Below, piece by piece: positions 12,501-27,500 of a stretch of DNA of 64,000 bases. The stretch comes from Acheta domesticus (Eukaryota; Arthropoda; Insecta; Orthoptera; Gryllidae), in the NCBI GenBank assembly GCA_031308135.1, contig JAHLJT010002630.1, forward strand, positions 96,268,141 through 96,332,140, written 5' to 3'. The translations under genes and the position numbers were made by a program. The notes under the pieces were generated by a model. That model searched no databases, was not told the origin of the DNA, and saw nothing but the letters and a program-made list of their open reading frames with translations. Position 1 is the stretch's first letter. Every line of letters starts with the position of its first letter.

Positions 12501-15500
12501 CATTTTTATTCATCTTTAGGTAACGACTTGTTAAAATTTATTGCGCAGTTTTTAAAGTGGAAAAATGTTACAAACTTGTGATAACAAATTCTAAATTGAG
12601 GGAATCAATATTATAGTTGAGAGGATGGAAGTTTTGTATTTCTCAGGTCTACAAATAGAGGAAAGTACCCAAAACCGGGCGCGGTTTCTAAAGCAAGCCC
12701 CTTGATTCACAGCTCTGTAGAGTGATATTGACAATCGGATTTGCACTAAAATAGTAGTTCTTTGCGATCTCGAGGCCCAGTCAAGCCGTAGTGTCTTCAT
12801 TTTCACTTGTTGCCGTACAGTCTACCATTAGTGCGAACAGTTAAAAGCAAAGTTTTTTCAATTGCTAATTCTCAGCTGCCTGATTTCTCTGTTTCATCGA
12901 TGAGTTCTAACCATTACATTATTTTCAAGGTGGCATTAAAAGCTATTGAAGTAAAATAATGTAATTTATTTTACTTGCCTTGTGAAAATGTTATTGGTAT
13001 TTGAAATGGATCTGTAGTATAGAGATACATATTATCTAGTAAACATAGTATAGTATAGTATACATATTAAAGCAGGTAAAATGAGACTACAAACATTTTC
13101 ACTATTTAAAAATGATATAGAGTTACGATGATACGTAAAAATGAGCCAAACCTTATTTTCTTACATTTACGGATTACGTAATCGGATTACGGATCATAGA
13201 TTACAGATATTTTGTTTCAAATTTACATTCATTTTCATCATCTGATATTTGTGTGTTAGTACCTGTGGCCCATAAAGTGCTCATATTTTTTCCACATTCG
13301 TTAGAAATTAAACTGCAAGCCCCTTTGTTTTATTGTCAAGGGTGAACTGTACCTAATTAATTACAGAGTTTTCGAACTTGTGTCTCTCAGACCCAGCCCA
13401 TTCGTTCGTGTTACAGTTGTTCACCCATCCGTCGCCGGGTTAACCCTCCGGCGGGCGCGTAGCGGCACTGAGTGCCGCATTCTTACATTTTTGGACATTT
13501 CGTCTAAATAATTGGTGTCGCGCTATTGAGATCATAGTTATTCTTCATTCATTCTATTTTCAACCGGATGACACTCAAATCACGATTTGAGACAGTGCCG
13601 ATCGACCGTTATTCTTTAGTCATTCGAACTCTGCAACGGTTGCGGCACTCCGTACCGCACGCACTTTGTCATGTAAGTATAATATTTGCGTATTTTATCC
13701 ATTAGAATTCTTACTGCTGTTTTCTTATTGTGGTTTATGACATATTTTGGAGTACTAACTACTAATTCAAATTTAAATGCGTTGTTTCCGAAGAAACGTT
13801 AGAAGGCGTATTTGCACCATATTCATTCCCCGACATGTAACAGATACAAGATACGTAGGGAGCGAGTCATGGATCAGATTCTTATTGATATTGTTATTAC
13901 GTTTGATATTTAGTTAGGTATTCTGAAATAAAATATATAAAAACCTAAACAAAGAATGTTTCCTTCACTTTACATATATTTTCATAACGTCCTTATTTTA
14001 TTGTTGGTAGTACATTTTTGGTTATAAGATAACCATTATTTATTTAACATCATTTCTTCATTTCTTTCGCAACGTTTCGGGAAACCGCTTGTTCCCTTCA
14101 TCAGGTGTTCTCTTTATGTATAGTTCATCATGTATGCAGTGCCGTCCTAGTACATTCTTTCAACTTTAAGCGACTCGATCTTCTGATGAGAGGCCGCGAG
14201 AGGTCGCGTCACCTTCCAAATGTTTCCTTCACATTTGCTGAGAAAAGTAATAACAATTGTCGCGAAAATCGAAAATGGAAAACGCGGTACGGAGTGCCGT
14301 ACACGCCTGCTGGTGGGAAATGATGGGACGCGCCCGCTGAAGGGTAATGAAGAAATATATATATCAAACAGGATGTTGGTATGTATATAAGAGCAAAACT
14401 CCAAAACCGTTGGACCGATCTCCATGAAAGTTGGCACTTCGACGTGTTTTTGTTTTTCACCGAGAAGGTATATGCGTTGTTAATTTTGTTGTAACTCCAC
14501 TACAAGGCGCTACATATTCACTACATATCCACTACATATTCACGTCAAATGCAACCTGCAACATACTCGGCAGCATTTTGAATCTATATCGTTAAATAAC
14601 TCCTAAACGAGGCATTCTAGGGCCTTAAAAACTAAAAATTTGAGGCCCAAGGGCTCAAAGAAACGTTTCTCACACCGTAATCTACAGAATGAACTCTTCC
14701 TGAACAATCTATTACATTTTTGTTGGTCCTGCGCTTCCCGATATTACCTCACGTGTGCAGAAGAGATGTGCAGAATCTGCAAGTAAATGTGAATGAGAGG
14801 GACAGAGAGAGACAGAGACAGATAGGGTGAGGGAGGGAGGGAGGGAGGGAGGGAGAGACAGTGACAAACGGTGATGGGAGGGGAAAGGGAGATGAAGGGC
14901 AGAGCAACGTCTGCAGGGTTTTCCTAGTACACTATGAAACAGAAAATAACATGTCGTGGACATTTGGCCAGTCTGTCTCGCTGCATCCTACCTATGACTG
15001 TGAAACAGAAAATAACATGTTGTGGACATTTGGCCTCTCTGTCTCGCTGCATCCTACCTTTGACTATGAAACAGAAAATAACATGTCGCGGACATTTGGC
15101 CAGTCTGTCTCGCTGCATTCTACCTATGACTATGAAACAGAAAATAACATGTCGTGTGGACACTTGGCCTGTCTCTCTCGCTGCATCCTACCTAGCGAAC
15201 TAGGACGCGACGCGCCGCCCCGTAATTGCCCGCGTCCGGCCGCGCCGCGCCGCCTCGGCGCACAGGCCGCTCGCCTATTTTGTCAAAGATGTTTTACGAG
15301 TTCCTCCCGCCGGGAACTGGAAGTACCTGTTCGCGTCGCCTGCCGCCTGTCGCGACGCTGCCACGCCCGTGTCAACGAAACACGCGTGACGTCACGAGGC
15401 GAGCGGAGTACTGCCCGCGATGTGGTGTTCAGTAGGAGGTGATTCAACCCAAGCCACACACACACACAAGATTATAACATGCGCTATACTTAAAGAACAA

Positions 15501-18500
15501 ATGACCATTGTACCTGAAGCGCCCGGAAATAATCAATCAGTCGAATTTTCGTCATAATGTATCACCCTCTAAAACCCACTTCCTATTTAATCGACCTTAA
15601 GATTTGAGTGTGTGTGTGTGTGTGTGTGTGTTGGTAAATATATAAGAGCTAAACTCCGACACCGTGAGACCAATATCCATGAAAGTTGGCACTTCAGCAT
15701 GGTTTTTCATCGAGAAGGTTTATGTGCTGTTAAATCTGTTGTAAGTCCACTACACATGGCGCTGCAGAACAAAACTAAATATTAATGTCAAATGCAACCC
15801 ACAACACATTCGGTAGGATTTTGAATTTATATCGTTTAATAACTCCTGAACGATGTGTTCTATGGCCTTACAAACTAAAATTTTGGGGCCAACGGCCTCA
15901 AAGAAACATTTCTCACACCGTAATCTACAGGATGAAACCTTCTTGGATATTCTATTACATTTTTGCTGGTCTGGTGCTTCCCGATGTTACCTCACCTGCT
16001 CAGAGTTGTGCAGAATCTGCAATTAAATGTGAATGAGAAGGACAGAGAGCGGCAGAGACAGGGACAGAGGGAGGGAGGGAGAGACAGTGAGTGGGTGATG
16101 GGAGGGGAAAGAGGGAGGTGAAGGGCAGACCAACGTCTGCCGGGGTTTCCTGGTATCATATATAATTCTTATTGGCTAATGTCACGGCCCCTTGAATGTG
16201 AAACCTATATTTCAATTTTGAGGGGTACTTTACATGAAGCCCCTGGGTTATTTTTTATCCATTTTTATTCAATTTTCAATTCAATTTCAATTTTATTAGT
16301 AATTTGTTTGCAGGGTTAATCTATTACAAATTGCTGTGTATATTCACAGCTCTATCGTAAACAATTTCATTACAAATAACCTCTAAGAGCATAAAGTAGT
16401 TAGTACAAGATACTATATAAATAACACAACAAATGTATATAATATAGTAACACAATAATAAAATAATACAATTACATAAAATACAAAATAATTAAGACAA
16501 TACAATATACAAATAGTATGTACAGAACATTTTGTGTCAAGTGAGACCTGTTGAATTATTCATTGATAATAAATGCTCGTAATTTCAGAATTGATGAAAT
16601 AACACTGTACAGAGTTTTAGATCTTTCAAATTTTAGTTTAATGAGACAATATGTAAAGGATAATACTTTATTTTGGTATGGTTTTCTACGCCCTTTATAT
16701 ATTGGGCATTCACATAAAATATGTTTCAGGTTTTCATCAGATTCATATTACATAGGGAGCAGATTGAATCTGAGTGTATTTTGTGCCACATATTTCTACT
16801 ATTAATGTTGATTTCTTTGTCACTGGACATTCTGATTTCAGCGAATACTCTAGAAATAGAAGTGGGAAGAGCCAAAGTTAGGTATTTCTCAGTTTCTGTA
16901 GATTGCAAATTCTAATTTCTCGATATATTGTACTGTATGATGAATTCATGATTCTACGCGTACCGTCCAAAACTATTTTACCTACAATTGTTGCAACACT
17001 TTTTATTGAATTTATAAAATTGCAATTATCCTTAAAGACCAAAAGAGGATGAGTCACATAAAATGTTTATTGTTATTTCTAGTTTCACACTTATTCAAAA
17101 TAAACTTATATCACTTTCATGAGTTAAGAATTGTCATTACTCTCTATTATCTCAAATACTATAAAGACAATACAGGACACTTCGCGATATATCGAGAAAC
17201 ATCCATCTGGTGGCAGAACCTGGTAATCACTCATACACTCTAACCTCAATGCTCTGTTGGTGTTTGTTGTCTGCTTGATTTCTTTTCATTTGATTGTCTT
17301 TCTGGTCGATTTCTGGAAAACATATTTTACAATTCTGTTCTTTACATCATTCTACGTATGGCAGGAAACAATTCTGTAGTTTTTGGCTTTATTATAAAAT
17401 ACAGCAGAACTCGCGTTCGTTCTTCACATTTCCTCATGATAAAAACAGGTAAAAATTGAAAGAATCTTGAACATGAATGAAGCTAGTTTAATACAATTTG
17501 ATTTCTCTTTGTAATAAAATGCATTAAAAACTATAACATTACTTAATTGGGAGACTACTTGCACATTGCCATTCCCAATGACATGCGTAACGAACATTGC
17601 AGAAATGGATAACACTGAAGATATTCCTACAAGTTTCGTACAGGAAAATGCTGAGTCCTATGTGGCTGGTTGTGTAGTACCGTGCCATATGATGGTTGTA
17701 GAAATGCCTAACAGAATATGAATGAAAAGTATAAATTAAGGAACTCGCATATTCTGATTAAACAGTATGTGAATGCCACGCTTTTCTACCCAAATAAATT
17801 CGCCATTAGTTTTCTAAGACTGAATATGTTTTCAATAAACACTTTTTCAATTGTTTACGTCAAAGTAAACTTGACGTACAAAAACAATTAATGCAAATCA
17901 TTAATATTCACTTGCAGAATATTTTATGTAAGGGGTGTAATAATCTGTATGAAAGCAGAGGTATCAATGTATTGATACAGTGCTTTTTAAAGGAAGCAAA
18001 TGAAAAAAATGCCAAATGTATCAGTGGATGTGTTTAGGCAAGAAAATTCTTGCATTTGTAACAACTTTATTCGTGAAAATAATTTTCATTATATGTTCAT
18101 TAAATGTTCAATGTTCTCATGTCCATTATAACACATTGTACATTATAATTTCCCGTAATTTGAGCCCTTCAATATAATAAAATCACAGCGAGAGTAGGTA
18201 AAAATAAGTCTTATTTCGTTAGGTGGATTAAAAAATATTTGTTTCTTCAGTAAGAATCATATTGACATTTCTATTTGGCGCTACATTACCAGGTTCTGAT
18301 ACTTGGATCGCTAGTGGGAACTTGTTTCCATCGGTTGCGTGGAAGAATGGGGAAGTGTCCTGTATTGTCTCTATAGTATTTGATTATCTGTAGCAAAGGT
18401 TGCTGGTACTGGATGCTTTGTGTGTGATCAAACAGTTGAATGCTTTTTCTGCTAATGCAAGATGATCGAGAAAAAATGTCCTGGAATTTCGAAGTATCAG

Positions 18501-21500
18501 AAGATATTTTTGTGCCAAATGATATTTTACAGGAAGCAGAAGCTGCAAGTTCTAGTTGGATACCTTCTTAATTTCTAACCACTTATGAGAAAGCTTATGA
18601 TTTACTTTGTGATTGGCGAAAGAAAAGGAATGTTCGAGGCATTAAAAATACAACAGTATACAAGCATACTACTTTCAATAAATCTGTATCAAAATAATTG
18701 TAACAATTAATTTTGATTAAATTTATTCCCAAAAGTTGAGTTTCGTGTCAACGTCAAAATTATACGAGGGTTTATGAGCACTGATAAAATCAAAATCCGC
18801 TAAAATATTTTTAATGCACTATCGAGCATTTTCATGACCGTTGCAATGGACGCGCTGTTAAAGCGTAGTTTAGACGGTTGGTTGCTAAGGGCGTAAATGC
18901 GTGTTTACCAACATAAATAACAAAGTAGTACATTATGAAACGATGATGTAATGATGAGTATCAATACAGAGTATCGTAAACCTCACACGAGTGTATTACA
19001 CCAATTTCATTGAGTTTCATACGGTATTTTTATACGACTTATGGTAACTTTTATAAGTTAAATTTCTGCATTGAATAGTTTCGGAGCAGTCGACATGAAC
19101 GATACAGCCAACCTAGCGGACACCTCTGTACCCTACCCGTAGGGGGCTTTGCTTTATCAGACCGCCTGCGAGAGAGTACAAAAGTTGTGGCAGTAATATT
19201 CCGACGTCACCATTTTCGCATTTTCTCTTATTTCTGGAAATGTCAACACCACCAGAAAGAACCACCATTCACCAGACGTTTTAAGCTAAAGAATTGGCCG
19301 TTTTTTTAAGGACAACAACACGGCAGCAACATATAACACAAAATGACTAGCGTTCAGATCTTACACTTGGGTTTTTATTTCTTGGCGTGTGAGGGCCTGT
19401 TTTCACGACGGAATATTTCACGGCATTTCGCGTCTGACTCGGTCGTGCCGCTGGATGTCGCATGATCCCGTCCTTATCTAGCAATGTTGGCGATCATGTG
19501 ACATCTTGCGGCATAACCAAGAGAGGCACGAAACGCCATGATATATTCCATCGTGAAGACAGGCCCTCACTCGCGAAGAAATAAAAACACAATTATAATG
19601 TCACTCACATGTTCTCTCCATTAACTACTACTACGCTTGTCAAATACGATCAAAGTGAAATTACGATCCAATTTATTTTAAATAATATTTCACGTAAAAG
19701 TACTAATAATAAAATAAATTAAAACTGAAAAACATAAAATAATATTAAATGCAATTTTAATATACACACTCGAACGAAACATTTTCTACAACGATTCTCA
19801 ATTATTAATGAAGTGCCAGGTTTTTAAGCTTCTCTGTGTTTGATCAAGATCTTATATCATAATGAAATCTGTAACGAAATGGCTATCATTATGCAACGGG
19901 TTGGAGAAATCAAATGACAGCATTATACAATGGGAGTAGAAAAAGACACTTTCCTTCCAATGCTGCATTAAAAATTGCCGTCGTTGTCGCTTTGGGTTTC
20001 GACGTGCTCGCGTCGACTCCCAAGTCTCCGCGAGTGGAGTAATTGGAAGTCTGAGACTCGCAGAGACTGAGGTCGCGCAACGCTCGTGCTGTTGGTGGAA
20101 AGAGATTCCCCTCGCAGGGTGGAACGTGACCACGTAGTTGGGCACGGTCTCTGGCGAAGAATCGTAGACGATCATCCGGACCCTAAGTCTCGCGGTCCCA
20201 CTCAGGTCGTTAACTTAGCGTGTAGGCAGTGAACAGGCGATGCTAAGCTCCTGGTTGTCGGTTCAACCCGGCAACCCACCAGTCGGGCTCCTGGCGCGTC
20301 GACCTTAAGGCAGGATTGGGTGAAGGATACCTCTGGAATCCACATATAGAAGTCCGGCGGGAAATTACCTACCGTCAGGTTGCCTGGTTACGGTCCGACC
20401 CAGATCGGTATCCTGAAGGTGCAGGCAGTGGGGAGACGGGATGGGGGCCCCGAGCCGCCTGGATCTTAGTTCAGGTGGCCCCCAGTTGGGCTCTTGGCTT
20501 CGTCGTGGCAGTGGCCCAATAGACATGGAGGGGGGACTTGTTGTCCCGGCGCACGTGAGTGGCGCGTTGTCATTTCAGGCAACATTGACTTCGTTACTAG
20601 CCGGGATAGCTAGTAGTTCTGAGCTGGTAGGGCTGCCCTAGACCCAGGCATTGTATGGGGAGGTTGCCGCGAGGGCTAACTGCGTTCCGGCGGGATCCGG
20701 ATGTTGGACGGAAAGTGTACTTGTACACCCGACGAGGATGTGAATCAGAGGCTAGCGCCCAGGTGCCCACCCTGGGACTTCGGTCCTCTAAATAAAGTAC
20801 ACGTGCTGGAGGTGTCCATTACGGCAAGCACGTATATACATATATACATGGTGGAAAGAGATAGGTGGGCTCCTCCGGCGCATCGATTTTTGCTCGTTTT
20901 GCACATTAGTTTGCGTCACGAACCACGTGACCACAGCACGGGCACTTCGTTTGAAAAGCTGTGCCATGTTGCGAGGAAGAGAGAGAAGTGTGGAGAAATA
21001 TTTTGAAAGTGGCATAAAGTGACAATTTTCAACGAAAAGTAATATGCTGAAGGTGTAAATGAAATAAAATTTGCAATAGTTTTTTAGTGTGTCATAAATC
21101 ATTTTATGTGTTGATAACTTCTAACAAGGTAATAATTTTGGTATCCTTCTACATATAAAATTCACGCTACTATTGTGACGCAAACTGGTACATAAAGCTT
21201 ATTGGTTGAAGTTGGATACGGTGCTAAATAGCTCACCCACCTCTTTCCATCATGCTCAGACTCTAGTGTCGTGTTCACGTAGAATAAGACAGCCCCACAT
21301 TCCTGATTCCCCTGCTTGAGCTCTACCTAGCGAAGCTCCCTCTCGACATGTAAATTGTCTCAGCTCTTACGGACTGGAATAAGTTGCCTGTGACATTCTT
21401 TAAACCTCCTATTCTATGTGTTTAAAACTTCAAAAATAAATTACTTAATAATAGTACATTTTATTAACCCATAGCTTAGGCAATTATTGTTACTATTATT

Positions 21501-24500
21501 AACTTGGTTGTTACTAAATATATAATCTAATGATTATTAATGTCTTGCTTGTATTGATGGGTTGTCTCGGGTGGTGAAGTGGAGTGAAATGCGGAATGAG
21601 ATAGAAAAGAAATGCTATGTAGTGCTGTATAATAAATATGTACCTAATTAACAATATTCGAGATGTGCGATTCATTTGTTTTGAAATCTGACGATGAAAT
21701 CCCGAATCGTCTGATTCACTGTTTTCTTAGCTAGTGACACTGGCGTTAACACGTGACTATAAACTGTCTACTAATTTATTCGTAATACAGTCGACTCTCG
21801 TTGAGTGAACTTCTGGGGACTAACATATTTGGTTCACTCTAGCAGAGTTCCGATGACATCAAAATTATATATCCGATGATGTCAAAATTAAATAGAATTT
21901 CTCCTCAATGGTTAATTTTATTAATATAGAGATACAGCAAAATACATTAACAGTACGAACTAAAAATTTTAATTTTTTTACTTTTCCTTAAAAATCATTT
22001 ATTTTCAACTGTTTGCTTCGTACATTTTTGATTAGTAATTGGACGGTGTTATGCATCAACTGGCTATGCGACATCATACAAGTTTTGAGATTATCGTGTT
22101 CAAAGGTTTTGTTGCATTTTCAGCTCTAAAAACTGTAATTTAATTCATTCATTCATTGAAGCGCCAAACTACACAAGCATGAGTGGAATATCTGGCGCTT
22201 ACCTGCATAATGTGAAATTAAGAACAGATTTGAAGATCTAGGTTTATAGCCGGTTGTTGCGAAACGTAAAATCCATGATGGGACTAATGGCGTTTACATT
22301 TTTCACTAATTATAAGTCTATTTTTACAGATTTGGTGCCAAAATTCTGCGTACACTTAGAACATGGTCGAATGCATTTGATGGCGTCCATATATCATTTT
22401 TTTTTAAATGGCGCTTAGCCGGTTGTTGCATAACACCGTCCAATTTATCTAGATCCTTCTCAAGTTCGTGCTCACTCCGTACTTGATTCTGCATTTCCTT
22501 CTGTGTCTAAGTATCGTAATGCAGTTTTGACACCTTTCAATGACTCCTGCACTGTTGTAACACTGTCGAACTCTTCCAAGACGCTTTTACTCACCTAATA
22601 ACATATAAGATCCGGCAGGTGCAAGCCGCTAATGAAACTGATCGCTGAATAAAACATTCTTGGTCCGCTACCTCAACCGCAGGTGATACTTCTTTGTTCA
22701 TGACCTTTGGCCGTCGATATTTTTTTCAAGATGCCTAGTATTGGAATCTGTGGCACTGAGGCGATGTATTTTTTCTAGGAGGGAATTAATTTCCAGGACG
22801 TATTTCCTACGTCCACTATAGCCATGGTTCAATGTTCACTATAGCCGAATATTCTTATGTTTATTTGTAATGTAAGTGAAAAATAACCAGTGACTTAGAT
22901 TTATTACAACCGATAGTTCACTATATCAGAGTTCACTATAACCAGAGTCGACTGTATATGCGGCGGCGGGAATGAAAGAAACGTCACACAGGATTCACAA
23001 ACCCCTGAAGAATTCGTAAACGCAACCCACAACGCACTGGTGTATTGCATGATCACAGGAGTCGCTCTAATTGTGCCGCTTATATTGCACTCTGGAACAT
23101 TGCTTTGACGGTGCACAATCCATTCAAATCTTTACATTTACTGATTGGTAATTCAACGTAACAACAGTTTTAAAATGTTTAAATATAAAACCCAAAGTAA
23201 CCTGGGTGAGCAATACGTATGGTCAGTAACTCTGCCCGTATATAGGAGAAAGAAGGTAGAGAAAAGGTGGATTTTAAACATATTTTAAGTTTTTAGAGAG
23301 CTGCAAGTGACAGTATCTGTTGAATTTGTTTGACCACATAGTGGTGAATTAAAATATATTACTGTAAGTTGAAAAATACAAGTAATCTAGAATATCTGTC
23401 AGCAACACCTGATGTCTTCTCCAAAATCCTGCCATTCACAACATAAAAAAATTAATAAAAGCATAATGGTAATATATTTAATTGATTGGATACTATTCTA
23501 AACTGATCCTGTCTGTGATGATTATTTCCCTAGTGATTTCCTTCCCGTCTTTTTGGATTTGTTTACAGTGATTCCATTCTCTAAATGGATGCAGAATAGT
23601 TTTAATGAAGAATTCGAGCAGTATTCCATCCTCAGTCCACCCTAGAGGTACAATCAATTATGCCGATGTGGTTGCCGAGAATTCTAACGAATGACTGCTC
23701 TTAGTTGGTAGTTACCCGTGGTATATTCGATAAACGCCAGGCAAATGCTGGAGCATGCTCTAACAAACGGGCCATGGACCGCGCGCGTTTTTTCCTTCCT
23801 CTTCCTTGTCCTATCCTCAGGCTTTACTTACACCAACATGCACTATACTTCCACACAGACCAGTCGGGAGCTTAGAGCTTCTCCCTGTTGGAGTGGTGCC
23901 CCGCTGGCAGGAGGTATGTGGTTAGGGAAAAACCCGCTAGCCAACATATATGTTGGCCCCGGATCTCGCCATCCAGCGGGAATATAAACACCACCTCCCT
24001 TGATAAATACATGTACGACAAATTCGGCACTAATAGCCTTAGCAGTTGATGCATCTGGAATCCTAATCAATTAAACATCGGTATGCGTCTTTTCAATCAA
24101 GTATCGGTATGCGACTGATCAATCGAGCATTGGTATATGACTGATCAATGGAGCATCGGTGTGCGACTGATCAATCGAGCATCGTTATGCGACTGATCAA
24201 TCAAACAAGCATCGGTATGCGACTGATAAATCAAGCATCCATGTGCGACTTATCAAGCATCGGTATGCGACTGACCAATCAAACATCGCTATGCGACTGA
24301 TCAATCAAGCATCGCTATGCGACTGACCAATGAAGCATCGGTATGCGTCTGATCAATCAAACATCAATATGCGACGGATCAATCAATCATCGCTATGCGA
24401 CCGACCAATGAAGCATCGGTATGCGTCTGATCAATCAAACATCGATATGCGACTGATCAATCAAACATCGGTATGCGACTGATCAGTCGAGCATCGGTAT

Positions 24501-27500
24501 GAAACTGATCAAGCATCGGTATGCGACTGATCAAGCAAGCAAGCAAGCATCGGTATGCGGCAAATCAATGATGCATGGGTATGCGCTGTGTTGCAGGTTG
24601 CTGGAGGAGAAGGCGCCGCGCGGGGATGACGCAGCCGCCGCCGCGGGAAGCCGGCCCGGCCGCGCGCCCGCGCCGCCGCTGCACCGCCGCAAGCTCAGCT
24701 TCCCGGCCGCGCTGCACTCCAGCCTGCTGGGGCTCACCGCCTCCGGTGCGAGACACGCTGGCAGAGCAATTGCCCTGATGTCTTCACGCCGAGAAATCTT
24801 GGCAATAAAACTGAAGTTTTGCTTTTGGGGGACACGTACAGTCGTGCTCAAAGAAAGCGCAACGCCTAACGAAAATGGGAATTCTATATTTTTTTAATCC
24901 AATATGCTTTTCAAAATTGGTAATCATATATTTTATGTAGATTATATGGTGTTTCTGATTTTATACATCACTCGATTTTTGCCAACCAAGTGGTGTATTT
25001 TCAGGATTATATTGCAGATTACAACTGTGAGCGAGATGATGCGGTTTTTTTGAGCACTACTGTAATGCCCTACCTTTCCTATGCTAATTTGGCTGTACAT
25101 TTGACCCATTATCTCAGAAAACATTAAACCTATTGCTGTAAAATTTTACGAGGAGCTTGGTAGAAATGTTCTTACGTGAATACAGTCAGATTTATATCTT
25201 TTCAACAATTTTTGTGATTTACATCATATTTGAAGTAAATGTTAAAATTTTTACATTATTTGTTCTGCACTTTCGGGCAGAAACCCTAGATAATGAAACT
25301 CGCCGTAATTATTGTTTGCTACTGTATATTTATTATTACTTAATTGACCTCATACAAAGAATTATAATTATCTCTACAATACTTTCAGATATAATGGGAC
25401 ATATGTGTTTAAAAATATCATTTTCTTTGAAATCAGCGTCGAAGTGAATACTTCTACGAAACCAGTCACCTTGCCTTGGTAACAAGTTAACATTGCCAGT
25501 AAAATAGTTACAGAAGATAAAGCTTTGTTGTGTAAGTAATATTAAACAATCGGATATTTCCCGATTTTTTTAGTGAAAAGAAAAACTTTTTAATAGATGA
25601 ATTAGTTCAAAAGTTATAACGTAAATGAGAGACTCGTAAATAAAAATGACTGTAATTGTGAGATAAGCAGATGAAGATAACAAAAATAGGTTGAAAAGTG
25701 TATTTCAGAATGATGTGTATATCATTTTATTAAGAAACCTCTAGATGAAAAGAAGTTAAAATTTCAAAACCTCCCAAAATTCAGATGTTTGCTTTGTGTC
25801 TCCCCTAAACTCGAACTGGAGAACTCTGACAAAGAAAATTGCAATGTTGTCTTAACCCGGCAGCACCTGCAATACAGGCTGTCTTGGAATAAATGTTACA
25901 GACGTCCAGCGCATGTAAAGAAGGCTATTGTATTTTATAACGTTATAAAAATTAAAATGTAGCATTTGTTGAGAAAATTATTATTAAGAGAGGACTCTCT
26001 GAAATAAAAAATATAGTTTGATGCTTTTTAGATTTTCCCATTAAAATTAGGAAACAAGGGAAACTATTTTATATTTCGCCATTTGTGAACTGCAACAAAT
26101 ATAACAGCGTAAGAAGTAATGCGTGGACCGTACAGCGAATGGAGGAATCTGAGACCTCTTGAGACGACTGTGAGCGCTCAGACTTTGAGAATCAGGCTTT
26201 TTAATTGTTCTTATTATTTTTTACTTTGGTTTGTCATTTAAATCTTAATTATAAGTTAATAAACACGACTACTCTCAAATTACATGTTTTCAAACATTGA
26301 TGTGTAGTTGTCGAATTCGCATCCCTAGTGACAGAGAACACGAAATCATAAAATGAAATTTAACAATTATATTTCGTGTTCGCGTCCATTTCGCACTTTG
26401 TACGCGATTTCCTATGTTGCGATCAATTTCGCATTTTATCCCAGATTGAAAACCTTCAGAAATATACTGCACCAATGGGCGAACATATAATTACTCATTT
26501 TTTCAGCGTTTGATTACTGTTGGTAGTTATTGTTTGGCGTTTACTGTGCGGAATTATGATGCATCCAAGATTATGACAATTTTTTAATAACTTTAATTAT
26601 TAAAATACATTGGATATACAGTAACAAGGTTACATCGTGAATGCATTTACTCTCTCGAACGTATTCCCGGCCTAATTGCCTCTCCAAAAAAGTGACAATT
26701 GAATTTTCATTTGTAAAATTACATTTGCCAGGGATGCCAACACATCGAAAAATAGCGAAATATATGCGACGCTTGCGTAAAGTCAGCTTCGTCGTAGTTT
26801 CTTCATCGACGGAGTGTGACATTTGTACCTCATTGAGATGCAACTTAATATGCAGGTGTGTTTTTTGAGTCATATTCCGGCGCAGTCGCAGAGATTTCGT
26901 GTTCAAGCTTTAATCAATGCATGGTGTATCCTGTTCCAATCAGGGGCAAATATTCCATTTTAAAATCGCAACTACATGGAGATTCCTCCCACATATTCAT
27001 TGTCAAAAAGTTATCCCCGTTGATTCTCTGCTCTGGAAGATTGTAACATTTATTTTATAACATCTTGTGTATCTGTGTGATTCAGACGTTCGCGATTTTT
27101 AAATAATTGAACGACACAATCTCAGAAAGAGCTGAAATTCTTTGTGTCGTCCTGAAATTAACTCCTGAGTTACCGTGAGTCATTAATTTCAACAGAAGAT
27201 TTTTCGAAAAGTTTAGAACAAATTCAAAGTTGTCTGCCGCTCTGCAACACATTTAATACACTCGTCGTTTCCTATGAGGCCAGTCAAGAGCCCTATCTTA
27301 TGTGGAATAAATGTTGCAAAAAATGTTTCTAACTCAACATCATTACGCAAGGATTAAATGTCATGTGATTGTTTAGATCAAACAATTTTAAGAAGTAGAA
27401 AACATTCTTAACAGGTAAAAAGTACTGTGGTATTTGACATCTGACAAGTGTACTGACGTCACATTTTGCATTACGGGTACTCCCTAATTGCCCGTTTGGC

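Noticed and set aside
14861..15442. 193-codon forward ORF
   Set aside because: Built from the 66-bp tandem repeat and a GC-rich passenger. The frame is open because 66 is divisible by 3.
24076..24585. CRISPR-like regular repeats
   Set aside because: Continuous tandem units without unique spacers in a eukaryotic intron. This is a minisatellite.
24531..24851. 106-codon minus-strand ORF over exon 2
   Set aside because: Shadow of the GC-rich plus-strand exon, whose frame and splice sites fit the Bok-type gene.
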